A stretch of DNA of 34,512 nucleotides, taken from NCBI RefSeq assembly GCF_004138105.1, contig NZ_RXHQ01000029.1:1-34512 (forward strand), in the 5' to 3' direction. Each line of letters starts with the position of its first letter. Within the stretch, counting starts at the first letter, position 1. A model generated the notes under the pieces. That model was not told where the DNA came from, did no database searches, and was given only the letters and a program-made list of their open reading frames with translations. This document shows, piece by piece, positions 16,619-28,329 of the stretch. The DNA comes from Xylanivirga thermophila (GTDB taxonomy: Bacteria; Bacillota; Clostridia; Caldicoprobacterales; Xylanivirgaceae). The translations under genes were made by a program, and so were the position numbers.

Positions 16619-17692
16619 CTATTCATAAATATTTTTTACCCAGCCAAATATATCTTCTTCCGTTCCCCTTTGTATCCCAGTTATCTTGTTGTAAATTAAC
16701 TTTGAAAATTCGCCCATTTCATTATTATTTATTTCTATTACATTATCATCCCAGCACATAACACCTACTGGAGAAATTACTGCAGCCGTACCAGTACCGA
16801 ATACCTCCTTGAGCCTTCCCTGTTTGTGAGCCTCATATACTTCGTCTATTGATATAAGACGCTCTTCCACCTTATACCCCATATGCTCGGCCATAGTAAC
16901 AACAGAGTCCCTAGTAATACCTCCTAGTATACTTCCTACCTCCAAGGTCGGGGTGACCAATGTATCATCAATCTTAAAGAATATATTCATGGTACCTACT
17001 TCTTCTACATACTTATGCTGGCAGCCATCTAACCACAGTACCTGGGTATATCCCTTTTCCTTTGCCTTTTCTGCCGCGTACAAACTAGCTGCATAGTTAC
17101 CTGCTGTTTTTGCAAAACCCATACCGCCTTTTACAGCCCTTACATATTCATCTGTAACATATATCTTTACAGGCTTTATACCTTCGGCATAATAGGCGCC
17201 TACGGGAGAGAGTATTATAAAAAATCTATAAGTATGTGAGGGTCTAACACCTAAAGAACAATCCATTGATATTATAAGAGGTCTTATATAAAGTGCAGTG
17301 CCTTCAGCTGTAGGAATCCAATCCTTATCTATATCAAGGAGAGTCTTCAATCCTTGCCATACGAGCTTTTCATCTACCTGCGGTATACACAGACGCTCTG
17401 CCGACCTATTAAGACGTGCTATACCGTTTAGAGGGCGAAATACTACCGGATCACCATTTTTATTTCTATATGCCTTCATACCCTCAAATATAGCCTGCCC
17501 ATAATGGAATACCATCATAGAAGGTTCCACCGCAAAAGGCCCATAGGGCTCAACCCTAGGATTATGCCATCCATCTTCTATATCATAATCCATTACAAAC
17601 ATATGATCTGTAAATATAGCACCAAAACCAAGTGCCTTTTCATCTGGTTTTTGCTTTGGACTGTTAGTTCTAATTATCCTTATATTTTCCAT
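16619..17692 (-). CDS. ilvE: Branched-chain amino acid aminotransferase
   Basis: A 357-residue class IV PLP aminotransferase that performs the last step of Ile, Leu and Val synthesis and the first step of their breakdown. The PLP lysine is Lys195 in GFAKTAGNYAAS, and EVGTMN at 231-236 binds the cofactor phosphate region. The N-terminal part with FHYGQAIFEGMKAYR is typical of the longer (type II) BCAT group. It lies downstream of gyrA on the same strand, with a probable promoter of its own in the gap. The ATG has GGAAGGA upstream. No T-box or leader is visible. Confidence 0.95.
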   Translation of the reverse strand: MENIRIIRTNSPKQKPDEKALGFGAIFTDHMFVMDYDIEDGWHNPRVEPYGPFAVEPSMMVFHYGQAIFEGMKAYRNKNGDPVVFRPLNGIARLNRSAERLCIPQVDEKLVWQGLKTLLDIDKDWIPTAEGTALYIRPLIISMDCSLGVRPSHTYRFFIILSPVGAYYAEGIKPVKIYVTDEYVRAVKGGMGFAKTAGNYAASLYAAEKAKEKGYTQVLWLDGCQHKYVEEVGTMNIFFKIDDTLVTPTLEVGSILGGITRDSVVTMAEHMGYKVEERLISIDEVYEAHKQGRLKEVFGTGTAAVISPVGVMCWDDNVIEINNNEMGEFSKLIYNKITGIQRGTEEDIFGWVKNIYE

Positions 17693-17732
17693 TACAATCC
17701 TTCCTCTCTCACCTCATGGATATTTTCCCATT

Positions 17733-17738
17733 ATTATA
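17733..17738 (-). promoter_or_regulatory. Possible -10 element for ilvE
   Basis: TATAAT on the minus strand lies in the gyrA-ilvE gap, with a weak -35-like TGGCGC at 17 bases. It could separate ilvE expression from the gyrase operon. Confidence 0.4.
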
Positions 17739-17779
17739 TCAGATTGTATAATTATGCGCCAGTTTTTATTGAAATATTT

Positions 17780-20227
17780 TTATTCTTCTTCTTCCTCTTC
17801 TTCTTCCTTATCAACCCGTGCTATAGATACTACCTCTTCGCCTTCGTCCATACGCATAAGCATAACGCCTTGAGTATTCCTTCCCATAACCGATATATCC
17901 TTAGCCGGCATCCTTATTATGACACCTTCTGAATTTATCATCATTATATCGTCATCATCTGTAACTACTTTTAATGCAACCAAGTCGCCTGTCTTTTCGG
18001 TAAGATTCATGGTCTTTATACCCTTACCACCTCTCCTGGTTACGCGATATTCTTCAAATTTTGTACGCTTTCCATAACCATGTTGACTGACAGATAATAT
18101 ATCACCATGCTCACCTAATATCTGCATATCTATAACATACTCTCCATCATCCAAAGACATGGATTTTACACCAGCTGCATTCCTTCCCATGGGTCTTACC
18201 TCCGATTCATTAAATCTTATGGCTAATCCCCTATTGGAAGCAATCATAATTTCTCTGTCTCCATCTGTCAATTGCACCTTTATGAGTTCATCATTCTCTT
18301 TTAAATTTATGGCTATTATGCCACCTTTTCTGATATTTGTAAATTCATCCAATGAACTCTTCTTTATAGTTCCATTTTTAGTAGCCATGACTAGATAATA
18401 GCCTTCTTCAAAGTCGTCTATAGGAATAAATGCCTGTACCTTTTCCCCAGGGGATAACTCCAATAGATTTATCATAGCAGTTCCCTTTGCCTGGCGGCCG
18501 GCTTCAGGAATTTGATAGCCCTTTAACTCATAAACCCTACCTAAACTGGTGAAGAATAAGAGCCTTTGATGGGTAGAGGTTATAAATATATCCTCTACAA
18601 AATCCTCTTCCCTTGTAGACAGGCCTGTTATCCCCCTCCCGCCTCTACGTTGGCTTTTGTATGTATCAAGGGGCGTACGCTTTACATAGCCATAGTGTGT
18701 AAGGGTAATAACGACGTCATGCTCGTCTATAAGATCCTCTATGTCTATTTCCCCTTCGGCGGGAGCTATCTCCGTTCTCCGTTCATCACCAAACTTCGCC
18801 TTTATCTCCAGAAGCTCCTCTTTTATTATGTCATAGAGCATATCCTCATTTGCAAGTATTGACTGGAGGTATTCTATGGTTTTTTGAAGCTCTCCATACT
18901 CCTCCTCTATCTTTTCCCTCTCTAGGCCTGTCAAACGTTGAAGTCTCATATCCAATATTGCCTGTGCCTGTTTTTCAGATAGATTAAAATTATCTATAAG
19001 ACCTTTCTTTGCTATTTGGACCGTTTTAGAACCCCTTATAAGGCGTATAACAGCATCTATATGGTCCAAAGCTATAAGTAGTCCCTCTAATATATGAGAC
19101 CGGTCTAGAGCCTTATTTAGGTCATAGCGTGTACGTCTGGTTATAACGTCCTTTTGGTGATCTATATAATGAAAAATCACGCTCTTTATATTCATAACCC
19201 GAGGCTGCCCGTCAACAAGTGCAAGCATTATAACGCCAAAGGTCTCCTGCATCTGGGTATGCTTAAATAGATAGTTAAGCACCACATTTGGATTTATATC
19301 CCGCTTAAGTTCTATTACCATGCGCATACCATTTCTATCAGATTCATCCCTTATATCCGATATACCCTCAATACGCTTTTCCCTTACCATTTGGGCAATT
19401 TTCTCTATAAGGCGAGCCTTATTCACCATATAGGGAAGCTCTGTAACTATTATTCTACTCTTATTTCCGGACATCTCCTCTATAGAAGTACGTGCCCTAG
19501 TAATTACCTTACCCCTACCTGTGCTATAGTACGATCTTATAGCATCTTTACCAAGTATTATTCCCCCTGTCGGGAAGTCTGGTCCTTTTATATATGTACC
19601 AATTTCATCTATTGACATATCAGGGTTATCTATAAGTGCTATTACTCCATCTATTACCTCATTCAAATTATGAGGTGGAATATTGGTTGCCATACCTACT
19701 GCTATACCAGATGACCCATTTACCAAAAGATTTGGAAATCTAGATGGCAAAACCACCGGTTCTTTAAGGGTTTCATCAAAGTTTGGCATAAAATCTACTG
19801 TTTCTTTATTTATATCCCTCAAAAGTTCCATTGAAATCTTTGACATTCTAGCTTCAGTATACCTCATGGCAGCAGCTGAATCACCATCTATGGAACCAAA
19901 GTTACCATGCCCATCTACCAGTAGGTAACGTATAGAAAAATCTTGAGCCATCCTTACCATGGTATCGTAAACAGCCGAATCACCATGGGGATGATATTTA
20001 CCTAAAACATCACCGACAATCCTTGCTGATTTTCTATATGGTTTGTCAGGAGTCACTCCCAATTCATACATGGAATACAATACCCTTCGATGTACCGGTT
20101 TTAAACCATCACGCACATCTGGGATAGCTCTACTTACTATAACGCTCATGGCATAATCTATATAAGATTTTTTCATCTCGTCTTCTATATCAACGTCAAT
20201 AATATTCTGCTCATTTACCCCATCCAT
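17780..20227 (-). CDS. gyrA: DNA gyrase subunit A
   Basis: An 815-residue type IIA topoisomerase subunit that cleaves and rejoins DNA. The catalytic Tyr123 is in [10 protein letters not shown]. The quinolone-determining region [13 protein letters not shown] has Ser84 and Asp88, the usual sensitive-type residues. The GyrA box QRRGGRG is present in the C-terminal beta-pinwheel domain, so DNA wrapping and negative supercoiling are expected. The protein ends in an acidic tail with eight consecutive Glu. gyrB ends 24 bases upstream, so both are one operon. The ATG has AGAGGA upstream. Confidence 0.98.
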   Translation of the reverse strand: MDGVNEQNIIDVDIEDEMKKSYIDYAMSVIVSRAIPDVRDGLKPVHRRVLYSMYELGVTPDKPYRKSARIVGDVLGKYHPHGDSAVYDTMVRMAQDFSIRYLLVDGHGNFGSIDGDSAAAMRYTEARMSKISMELLRDINKETVDFMPNFDETLKEPVVLPSRFPNLLVNGSSGIAVGMATNIPPHNLNEVIDGVIALIDNPDMSIDEIGTYIKGPDFPTGGIILGKDAIRSYYSTGRGKVITRARTSIEEMSGNKSRIIVTELPYMVNKARLIEKIAQMVREKRIEGISDIRDESDRNGMRMVIELKRDINPNVVLNYLFKHTQMQETFGVIMLALVDGQPRVMNIKSVIFHYIDHQKDVITRRTRYDLNKALDRSHILEGLLIALDHIDAVIRLIRGSKTVQIAKKGLIDNFNLSEKQAQAILDMRLQRLTGLEREKIEEEYGELQKTIEYLQSILANEDMLYDIIKEELLEIKAKFGDERRTEIAPAEGEIDIEDLIDEHDVVITLTHYGYVKRTPLDTYKSQRRGGRGITGLSTREEDFVEDIFITSTHQRLLFFTSLGRVYELKGYQIPEAGRQAKGTAMINLLELSPGEKVQAFIPIDDFEEGYYLVMATKNGTIKKSSLDEFTNIRKGGIIAINLKENDELIKVQLTDGDREIMIASNRGLAIRFNESEVRPMGRNAAGVKSMSLDDGEYVIDMQILGEHGDILSVSQHGYGKRTKFEEYRVTRRGGKGIKTMNLTEKTGDLVALKVVTDDDDIMMINSEGVIIRMPAKDISVMGRNTQGVMLMRMDEGEEVVSIARVDKEEEEEEEE

Positions 20228-20251
20228 AAGACATTCCTCTTTCTATCGTTG

Positions 20252-22162
<1,911 letters not shown>

Positions 22163-22444
22163 CTATTTTAAATCTTTTTCTCCTGATATGTTTTTTATAA
22201 AATCGCTACGCTTTAAAAGTGTAGTAGAAGATATTGGTGATATAAAAACAACTGGCTTTTTATCCACCTCAGATATTATAAAGGTCTTTGGCGGGTCATC
22301 AGATACCTTTCTTATAAAGCCTTCCTGTTTTGCTACCTGCAGAAATTCTTTATTTATAGGAGAAAAATTCATCGTATCTATATCAATTATTGCTATTATA
22401 TCCTTTGTCCTTACCGTAGCATCGCCACCTAAATGCAATATCAT
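22163..22444 (-). CDS. remB: RemB/YaaB-like extracellular matrix regulator (DUF370)
   Basis: A 93-residue DUF370 protein beginning MILHLGGDATVRTKDIIAI. In Bacillus this position between recF and gyrB is held by RemB (YaaB), a small relative of the biofilm matrix activator RemA. Its ATG overlaps the recF stop by four bases, so translation is probably coupled. A role in DNA binding is inferred from the family; targets cannot be told. Confidence 0.85.
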   Translation of the reverse strand: MILHLGGDATVRTKDIIAIIDIDTMNFSPINKEFLQVAKQEGFIRKVSDDPPKTFIISEVDKKPVVFISPISSTTLLKRSDFIKNISGEKDLK

Positions 22445-23544
22445 ATCACACCTCCATTTTGTATTGTAAATACCTGACCATTATCCAAATTCGCCTTAGG
22501 TATCCCCTTCAGGCTAGTGCTAGTTATAATTGTCTGTACATCTCCTATTATATCCAATAGCATTTCCTGACGATATTCATCCAATTCAGACATCACATCA
22601 TCTAGAAGCAATATTGGATATTCGCCCGTTTCCCTATGCATTATTTCGATTTCTGATAGCTTTAGAGATAATACAGAGCTTCTCTGCTGACCTTGCGAAC
22701 CAAATGTCCTTATATCTACATCATTTATAACAAACGCAAGATCGTCCCTATGGCATCCACTACTGGTAGTACCCCTCATTATATCAAAATCTCTATTTTT
22801 CTGTAATTGTTCAAAAAAATTATCCTTTATATGATCTACACCCTGATCTTTGTACTTTATGGACGATTTATAAAAAAATTCCAGATTTTCCGCCCCAAAT
22901 GAAATATCCCTATGGATATGATTTGCAGATTCCATAAGCATCCTCACAAATTTATACCGTTCATTTATTATGTAGGCACCGGTATGGGACAGTTGTTCAT
23001 CCCATACCGGCAATGTCTTTTTGAGGTTTGGTCTGATATTTATTTCTTTTAAAAGGTTATTCCTTTGAAGTAATATCTTATTATACTGCTGTAGATTATA
23101 AAAATAACGCGGTTTTATCTGGGATATCTCCATATCCATAAAACGACGCCGTTCAGCTGGGCCATCCTTTATAATCCTTAGATCTTCAGGAGAAAAAACT
23201 ACGCTATTTAAATGACCCATAAGCTCTCCCATCCTTTTTATCTGAACACCGTTTATCTTTATTCTCTTTTTTTCTTGAAGATTTAGATATAGCTCTATTA
23301 CACTAGTTCCTGATCTTTTTATAACCGTATTTTTTACATAGGACTGCCCCTTGCCCCATTTTATCAATTCCTTATCCCTAGGAGTTCTATAGGATCTCCC
23401 AGTTGAGCTCATAGATATCGATTCCAATATGTTGGTTTTACCCTGGGCGTTTTTGCCTATTAAAAGTATCAAATTGGAATTAAATGAAATATTGAGCTTC
23501 TCGTAGTTTCTAAAGTTTATCAGCGTCAGCTCCTTTAGGTACAA
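22441..23544 (-). CDS. recF: DNA replication and repair protein RecF
   Basis: About 367 residues, an SMC-like ATPase that helps load RecA at gaps. Walker A GKNAQGKT is at 30-37, and the ABC-type region CHRDD...GSQGQQRSSVLSLKL and Walker B LLLDDVMSELD are near the end. I place the start at TTG 23544, since the protein then begins with the family's usual [M]YLKELTLINFRNYE, with AAGGA upstream. A TTG seven codons earlier (23565) keeps the frame open but lacks a ribosome site. It overlaps the upstream S4 gene by about 35 bases. Confidence 0.95.
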   Translation of the reverse strand: MYLKELTLINFRNYEKLNISFNSNLILLIGKNAQGKTNILESISMSSTGRSYRTPRDKELIKWGKGQSYVKNTVIKRSGTSVIELYLNLQEKKRIKINGVQIKRMGELMGHLNSVVFSPEDLRIIKDGPAERRRFMDMEISQIKPRYFYNLQQYNKILLQRNNLLKEINIRPNLKKTLPVWDEQLSHTGAYIINERYKFVRMLMESANHIHRDISFGAENLEFFYKSSIKYKDQGVDHIKDNFFEQLQKNRDFDIMRGTTSSGCHRDDLAFVINDVDIRTFGSQGQQRSSVLSLKLSEIEIMHRETGEYPILLLDDVMSELDEYRQEMLLDIIGDVQTIITSTSLKGIPKANLDNGQVFTIQNGGVI

Positions 23545-23770
23545 AATCTGCACTTCCTTCCCCAACCACTAAAAACTCTTCATAACCATCAACTCTTATC
23601 TTGTCCCCTACATATACCTTCTTTCCCCTTCTGTACTCCACACTACCATTTAAAGATACCAATCCCTGCTTAATTATTTCACTGGCCTCTGCTCCAGTTT
23701 GTACAATATTTGCCCATTTCAATAGCTGATTTAGCTTTATAAATGGGGTATGTATAGTAACTTTTTTCAT
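23510..23770 (-). CDS. rlbA: S4-domain RNA-binding protein (RlbA/YaaA)
   Basis: An 86-residue protein with a single S4 domain, including LNQLLKWANIVQTGAEASE and VSLNGSVEYRRGKKV. The position between dnaN and recF is conserved in Firmicutes. The Bacillus homologue has been linked to 50S ribosome assembly. Its ATG overlaps the dnaN stop by four bases, and its end overlaps recF. The C-terminal extension (about 70-86) is not conserved in pattern. Confidence 0.9.
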   Translation of the reverse strand: MKKVTIHTPFIKLNQLLKWANIVQTGAEASEIIKQGLVSLNGSVEYRRGKKVYVGDKIRVDGYEEFLVVGEGSADFVPKGADADKL

Positions 23771-24873
23771 GAGTACAACCTCACAGGCAACAATAGGTAC
23801 GTATAGTTTTCCCCTTCAAGTGGTCTTATAACACAGGGATTTATATTGGTAGTAAAGTCCATGCATATCTCATCATCTTCTATAGCACGTAATATCTCCA
23901 TCAAATACCGCCCGTTAAAGGCTATTTCTATATCATTTCCTTCTAGTATTACAGGTAATTCCTCATATGCCTGTCCTAGTTCCGAATTTGAGGTTATTAT
24001 CATTTTATTATCATGCATAGATAATTTTATAAGATTATTATCACCATCTTTGGCTATCAGCGATGCTCTCTCTATACTATTATACAGTATTTTTGTATCC
24101 AATTTAACACGAATTTTATAATCCTGGGGTATAATTTGTTTGTAATTTATAAACTGCCCTTCCAATAATCGTGTTATTATTCTTGTATATCCCATATCGA
24201 AGAGGGCATGTCTATCTCCTATGGTTATACTAATTTTTTGGTCTGAGTTCCCAATTATTTTACTTATTTCATTTAATGCCCTTCCTGGAATTACCGCATT
24301 TATGTCGTTTGTTCCGTTACCTATACTGCCATTTCGCACTGCCAACCTATAGCCATCAAGACATGATATGGTCATTTTTTTATCATGAATTTCCAGCAAG
24401 GCCCCTGTATATATGGGTCTTGTCTCTTCAGAGGCAACTGCAAATATGGTTTGTTGGATCATATTCTTAAAGAGATCCTGCTCTATTTCCACAGGATTAT
24501 GTTCTTCTATCCTTTCCATCTCTGGATATTCGTCTGGAGCAAGACCTTGTATAATTATACGAGAATTATAGCACTCGATCTTAACTGTATAATTATCCAT
24601 GACAGTAATTTCCACATCTCCGTCGGGAAATTTTCTTATTATGTCAGCAAAAAGTCTTGCTGGTATTACTATGCTTCCTTCCTCTAAAGTTTTGCACTCT
24701 ATGTAAGTTTCTATTCCCAATAGATCAAGACTCATTCCTATCATATTTACAACGTCTTTCATTGCTTTTATATAAATACCTTCCAAGATTGGAAGAGTGG
24801 TGCGGGGGGAAATGGCTTTTTGTACGGTATTTATCCCCTCCATAAGCTTTTTTTGTGTACAAATAAATTTCAT
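23767..24873 (-). CDS. dnaN: DNA polymerase III sliding clamp (beta subunit)
   Basis: A 368-residue beta clamp of normal length, with three clamp repeats. It starts MKFICTQKKLMEGINTVQKA, and has FAVASEETRPIYTGALLE in the middle repeat and the usual C-terminal LLLPVRLYS. It encircles DNA and tethers polymerase and repair proteins. The ATG is preceded by GGAGGTG. It follows dnaA after 178 bases, which hold part of the origin. It heads the tightly overlapping series dnaN, rlbA, recF, remB. Confidence 0.98.
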   Translation of the reverse strand: MKFICTQKKLMEGINTVQKAISPRTTLPILEGIYIKAMKDVVNMIGMSLDLLGIETYIECKTLEEGSIVIPARLFADIIRKFPDGDVEITVMDNYTVKIECYNSRIIIQGLAPDEYPEMERIEEHNPVEIEQDLFKNMIQQTIFAVASEETRPIYTGALLEIHDKKMTISCLDGYRLAVRNGSIGNGTNDINAVIPGRALNEISKIIGNSDQKISITIGDRHALFDMGYTRIITRLLEGQFINYKQIIPQDYKIRVKLDTKILYNSIERASLIAKDGDNNLIKLSMHDNKMIITSNSELGQAYEELPVILEGNDIEIAFNGRYLMEILRAIEDDEICMDFTTNINPCVIRPLEGENYTYLLLPVRLYS

Positions 24874-25051
24874 CTTAACACCTCCGGAAGTTGTTGTATA
24901 TTATTATATATAGATAGTAGTAGTAGTAGTAGGGGCTGTGGATTTGTGGATAATATGAGACAAGCATCATATATCCACAAGTAATGGTGTGGACTATATG
25001 TGGACAAGGTAGTTGATACAATATTGTTATCCACAAAACTGTCTAAAAACC
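24874..25051 (-). promoter_or_regulatory. oriC unwinding module: DnaA boxes, GC stretch, DnaA-trios
   Basis: In this dnaA-dnaN spacer the plus strand reads: AT-rich tract (about 24890-24912), six tandem TAG triplets (24915-24932), GGGC (24933-24936), DnaA boxes TGTGGATTT (24937-24945) and TGTGGATAA (24945-24953). More sites follow: ATATCCACA (24971), TGTGGACAA (24999) and a perfect TTATCCACA (25027-25035). This order corresponds to the basal unwinding system described for Bacillus, where DnaA loaded on boxes spreads over the trios and melts the adjacent DNA. The position of unwinding is inferred. Confidence 0.8.
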
Positions 25052-26380
25052 CTACTTTTCCTGTATTTCTTTTGTAAGATCTTCTACCAGTCTTTTAATT
25101 TTTGTGTCATTCTTCATATCACCGGCAATTTTGTCGCATGCATGTATCACGGTAGTATGATCTCTCCCGCCAAAATCATCTCCTATCTTGGGTAAGGACA
25201 TATCGGTTAATTGTCGACAAAGATACATGGCTATCTGCCTTGGATAAGCTATTGACCTGTTGCGTTTTTTGGATTTAAAATCATCGATCTTTAATTTAAA
25301 TCTATCTGCAACTATCTCTTGTATAAGGGCGCTTGTGATCTCTTTAGGTTTATTATTTGCTATTATATCCCTTAAGGCTTCTTCAGCTACCGATATATCA
25401 AGTTTATTATTATTTAGGGATGAAAAGGCCACTATACGTGTCAAGGCGCCTTCTAGCTCCCTTATATTTGATTCTATTTTTTTTGCTATAAACAGCAGTA
25501 TTTCATCATCTATCTCTATATTTTCTAGTTCTGCTTTTTTCTTTAAAATAGCCACCCTAGTTTCAAGGTCGGGAGGCTGGATATCGGCTATTAATCCCCA
25601 TTCAAAACGGGAGCGTAATCTATCTTCCAAGGTGGGTATTTCCTTTGGAGGACGATCGCTCGATATTATTATCTGCTTATTAGCCTCATGTAGAGAGTTA
25701 AAGGTATGGAAAAACTCTTCCTGGGTTCTTTCCTTTCCTGCTATAAATTGTATATCATCTATTAAAAGTACATCATTATTTCTGTATCTATCGCGAAATT
25801 CGGCATTTTTATCGTCTCTTATGGAATTTATAAGCTCGTTTGTGAATTTTTCTGAAGATACGTACATTACACGGCTTTTTGGATTTTGAGCCAAAATAAA
25901 ATGGCCTATGGCGTGCATAAGATGCGTTTTGCCAAGGCCGACACCACCGTATATAAAGAGCGGGTTATATGCCTTGGCGGGAGCTTCTGCTGCTGCGAGG
26001 CATGCGGCATGGGCAAAACGGTTGCTGTTTCCTATTACAAACGTATCAAAGGTATATTTTGGATTCAGCATGCAGTTTATATCCGGACCGTTTTCATCAT
26101 TTTTTTTATTGTCCAAATACTTATCCACATCGGATGATAATATAAATATAATATTATATGGTTTGGAACATACTTGTTTTATAGCATTTGCTATAAGGCT
26201 AGTATACCTGGTCTCCAATATACTTTTTGTAAAATCATTTGGAACGCATAGAATAAGGTCATCATCTTTTGAAGTAATGGGTTCTATGGTTTTTATCCAA
26301 GTATCAAAACTAACATCGGTCAGCTCGCCTTTTATAACCTCCAATGCCTCTTGCCAGATTTCTTGAATTTGCTTGTCCAT
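25052..26380 (-). CDS. dnaA: Chromosomal replication initiator DnaA
   Basis: A 442-residue AAA+ initiator. Domain I includes [13 protein letters not shown]; the AAA+ core has Walker [10 protein letters not shown] (145-153) and Walker B LLIDDIQF (Asp208, Asp209). The C-terminal DNA-binding signature is [16 protein letters not shown] use ATG 26380, since AGGAGG is 7 bases upstream and domain I then begins normally; the frame is open 29 codons further, but that extension is not like DnaA. It stops with TAG, which shows that amber acts as a normal stop here. DnaA boxes lie on both sides, so autoregulation is likely. Confidence 0.98.
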   Translation of the reverse strand: MDKQIQEIWQEALEVIKGELTDVSFDTWIKTIEPITSKDDDLILCVPNDFTKSILETRYTSLIANAIKQVCSKPYNIIFILSSDVDKYLDNKKNDENGPDINCMLNPKYTFDTFVIGNSNRFAHAACLAAAEAPAKAYNPLFIYGGVGLGKTHLMHAIGHFILAQNPKSRVMYVSSEKFTNELINSIRDDKNAEFRDRYRNNDVLLIDDIQFIAGKERTQEEFFHTFNSLHEANKQIIISSDRPPKEIPTLEDRLRSRFEWGLIADIQPPDLETRVAILKKKAELENIEIDDEILLFIAKKIESNIRELEGALTRIVAFSSLNNNKLDISVAEEALRDIIANNKPKEITSALIQEIVADRFKLKIDDFKSKKRNRSIAYPRQIAMYLCRQLTDMSLPKIGDDFGGRDHTTVIHACDKIAGDMKNDTKIKRLVEDLTKEIQEK

Positions 26381-26460
26381 GGAAAAACCTCCTAAAAAAT
26401 AGCTGACATTTGATATTGTTGCCACTTTATACAATTTAAAACTTAAAAATATGGATAAAA

Positions 26461-26693
26461 TATTCACAGTTAAAGAAAAATTAATCTACATTATCAACAG
26501 TGGATAAGACCGTTTACAGTGGCAATCTTAAAGTAGTACTTGAAGTTATACACAGAGTTATCCACAGTTTGTGTATAACTCTAAATTTTTTCCTACTATA
26601 TTATAATAGATAAGTTATCAACAGTAAATATATAATATCAAATAATCTGTGGATAATCAATGCAAAACCATTGATTTTCTTGACAGTGGATAA
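26461..26693. promoter_or_regulatory. oriC DnaA-box cluster upstream of dnaA
   Basis: The dnaA-rpmH gap contains many DnaA boxes. Perfect: TTATCCACA 26558-26566 and TGTGGATAA 26648-26656. Near matches: TTATCAACA 26491 and 26615, AGTGGATAA 26499 and 26685, TTATACACA 26546, TGTGTATAA 26570. The sites at 26546-26578 form a symmetric array around the perfect box. Between 26579 and 26650 the sequence is very AT-rich. Confidence 0.88.
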
Positions 26694-26709
26694 CATTTTC
26701 GCTTATAAT
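26680..26709 (+). promoter_or_regulatory. Promoter of the rpmH operon
   Basis: TTGACA (26680-26685) and TATAAT (26704-26709) are separated by 18 bases. The spacer begins with a DnaA-box-like AGTGGATAA (26685-26693), so DnaA binding could compete with RNA polymerase. Confidence 0.88.
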
Positions 26710-26775
26710 ACTATAGTAATGAAAAGGGTGTGAATAATTTTTTTCATATATAGAATAATTGAAAGGAGGGCCATC

Positions 26776-26910
26776 ATGTTAAGGACATATCAGCCTAATA
26801 ATAGAAAAAGAAAAAAGGACCATGGCTTTAGAAATAGAATGAGTACAAAGAGTGGTAGAATGGTCATAAAAAGAAGAAGGAAAAAGGGTAGAAAAGTATT
26901 GACAGCATAA
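26776..26910 (+). CDS. rpmH: 50S ribosomal protein L34
   Basis: A 44-residue highly basic protein with the classic L34 sequence: [29 protein letters not shown] and a Lys/Arg-rich end. It belongs to the large ribosomal subunit. AAAGGAGG precedes the ATG. It is the first gene of the rightward operon, under a strong promoter in the origin region. Confidence 0.97.
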   Translation: MLRTYQPNNRKRKKDHGFRNRMSTKSGRMVIKRRRKKGRKVLTA

Positions 26911-26933
26911 GGCCGCTTCTTAAGTGGCCTTTT
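26909..26933 (+). terminator. Hairpin after rpmH, partial terminator
   Basis: AAGGCC pairs with GGCCTT (with further inner pairs) and is followed by four T. It begins at the rpmH stop and may reduce transcription into rnpA, so that L34 is made in excess. Confidence 0.55.
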
Positions 26934-26963
26934 CTACCATTGTTATAGCCTGGAGGTAGGTGA

Positions 26964-27299
26964 GTGGATAAAAAATATAAATTGACCAAAAATGCAGAAT
27001 TTGCACGCCTTTATAAGAGGGGCAAGGCTGTATCAAACAAGGTATTAGTACTTGTATATGGGAAGAATAGATTGGGATACAGTAGAGTAGGTTTTTCTGT
27101 AAATAAAAAGTTTGGAAATGCAGTGCAGAGAAATAGGATAAAAAGACAATTGAGAGAGATATATAGATTGAATTGCGAATCGGTAAGATCTGGATTTGAT
27201 ATGGTGTTTATAGTGAGAAAAAATGCACATGGAGCTGATTATTGGACGCTTGAGGAAGGTTTGTTAGAATTAATAAAGAGGGCTCGATTGTTAAAATGA
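26964..27299 (+). CDS. rnpA: Ribonuclease P protein component
   Basis: A 111-residue basic protein that assists the RNase P RNA in maturing tRNA 5' ends. The RNR signature is in [17 protein letters not shown], and [10 protein letters not shown] precedes it. It begins with GTG, with GGAGGT nine bases upstream. Its stop overlaps the yidD start by four bases (ATGA). Confidence 0.96.
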   Translation: MDKKYKLTKNAEFARLYKRGKAVSNKVLVLVYGKNRLGYSRVGFSVNKKFGNAVQRNRIKRQLREIYRLNCESVRSGFDMVFIVRKNAHGADYWTLEEGLLELIKRARLLK

Positions 27300-27505
27300 A
27301 AAAGTTTTTTATATTTTTAATAAAATTTTACCAAAGGGCAATTTCTCCTGGATTACCAAGGAACTGTAGATTTTATCCTACTTGTTCCCAATATGCAATT
27401 GAGGCCATAGAGAAGTATGGCGCAACTAAAGGACTGTGGTTGGCTATGAAAAGAATATCAAAATGTCACCCATTCAACCCTGGTGGGTACGATCCTTTAC
27501 AATAA
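27296..27505 (+). CDS. yidD: Membrane protein insertion efficiency factor YidD
   Basis: A 69-residue protein with the family core [20 protein letters not shown] and a third Cys at 57 in [15 protein letters not shown]. An N-terminal amphipathic segment would hold it on the inner membrane face, where it assists YidC-dependent insertion. It lies between rnpA and yidC as in most bacteria, with start codon overlap to rnpA. Confidence 0.96.
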   Translation: MKKFFIFLIKFYQRAISPGLPRNCRFYPTCSQYAIEAIEKYGATKGLWLAMKRISKCHPFNPGGYDPLQ

Positions 27506-27525
27506 AATATGGGGGTAACGATTAT

Positions 27526-28329
27526 ATGAATTTTACCATACTAATGTTGAATATGATGTTAAAAGGTGCACAGAGCTCTAAAGGCGGTTTTTGGGCTGGA
27601 TTTGTAGGGTTTTTAAGCAGTATATTAGAAGGAATATACCATATAATTCCCAATTATGGAGTAGCAGTTATAATTTTTACAGTATTAATAAGATTGGTAC
27701 TTTTGCCATTGGATTTGAAATCTAAAAAATCCATGCAAAAGATGAATGAAATACAGCCTGAAGTAGATAAAATAAACCAAAAATACAAAAATGATCCGGA
27801 AAAGCGCAACAAGAAGACTATGGAACTTTACCAAAAAAACAAGATAAATCCTGCTGGAGGTTGTTTGCCAGTACTTATACAATTTCCCATATTAATTGCG
27901 ATGTTTTCAGCATTAAGGCGCATTTCAGACGCACAGATTGCACAAAATGCAGTACAGAGTTTTCTTTGGATAAAGAATATATGGGCTCCGGATTCTCCAA
28001 TGGTAGATATATTTGGAAAAAGAATAGCTTTTTTTACAGGAAATTGGAATGGTCTTTTTATATTGCCATTGTTAGCAGGGATAACATCATATTATCAAAT
28101 ACAACTTACCAATAAGCAAAATACCAACGCACAAGCTAATGAGCAAATGGGTATGATGAATACTATAATGCCCATTATGTCCATATGGTTTTGTTCCATG
28201 TACACTTCCGCATTTAGCTTATATTGGGTTGCGTCCAATATTTTTCAGATAGTCTACATGATTATTTATGATAGAAAAAATAATAAGGAAAAAGAAAACA
28301 CAGTGGTGAAAGAGGGTGCCAATAAGTGA
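27526..28329 (+). CDS. yidC: Membrane protein insertase YidC/OxaA
   Basis: A 267-residue insertase of the Gram-positive type, with five expected membrane segments. The conserved Arg56 of the hydrophilic groove is in FTVLIRLVLLPLD. The charged cytosolic hairpin (about 66-105) and PAGGCLPVLIQFPI follow. The N-terminus has no lipobox Cys, unlike many Bacillus homologues. The frame is open 30 codons further upstream inside yidD, but GGGGGT before ATG 27526 and the family length favour this start. The stop overlaps khpB by four bases. Confidence 0.95.
   Translation: MNFTILMLNMMLKGAQSSKGGFWAGFVGFLSSILEGIYHIIPNYGVAVIIFTVLIRLVLLPLDLKSKKSMQKMNEIQPEVDKINQKYKNDPEKRNKKTMELYQKNKINPAGGCLPVLIQFPILIAMFSALRRISDAQIAQNAVQSFLWIKNIWAPDSPMVDIFGKRIAFFTGNWNGLFILPLLAGITSYYQIQLTNKQNTNAQANEQMGMMNTIMPIMSIWFCSMYTSAFSLYWVASNIFQIVYMIIYDRKNNKEKENTVVKEGANK

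Noticed and set aside
17693-17779. T-box leader for ilvE
   Set aside because: The gap of 87 bases is too short, and no specifier or antiterminator element is visible.
17780-17816. GAA/GAG run at the gyrA end as a frameshift artefact
   Set aside because: It stays in frame and gives an acidic tail that is plausible for GyrA proteins; the stop follows directly.
25260-25889. Long plus-strand open frame of 209 codons inside dnaA
   Set aside because: It is antisense to conserved dnaA codons, serine- and isoleucine-rich and without family features; a reading shadow.
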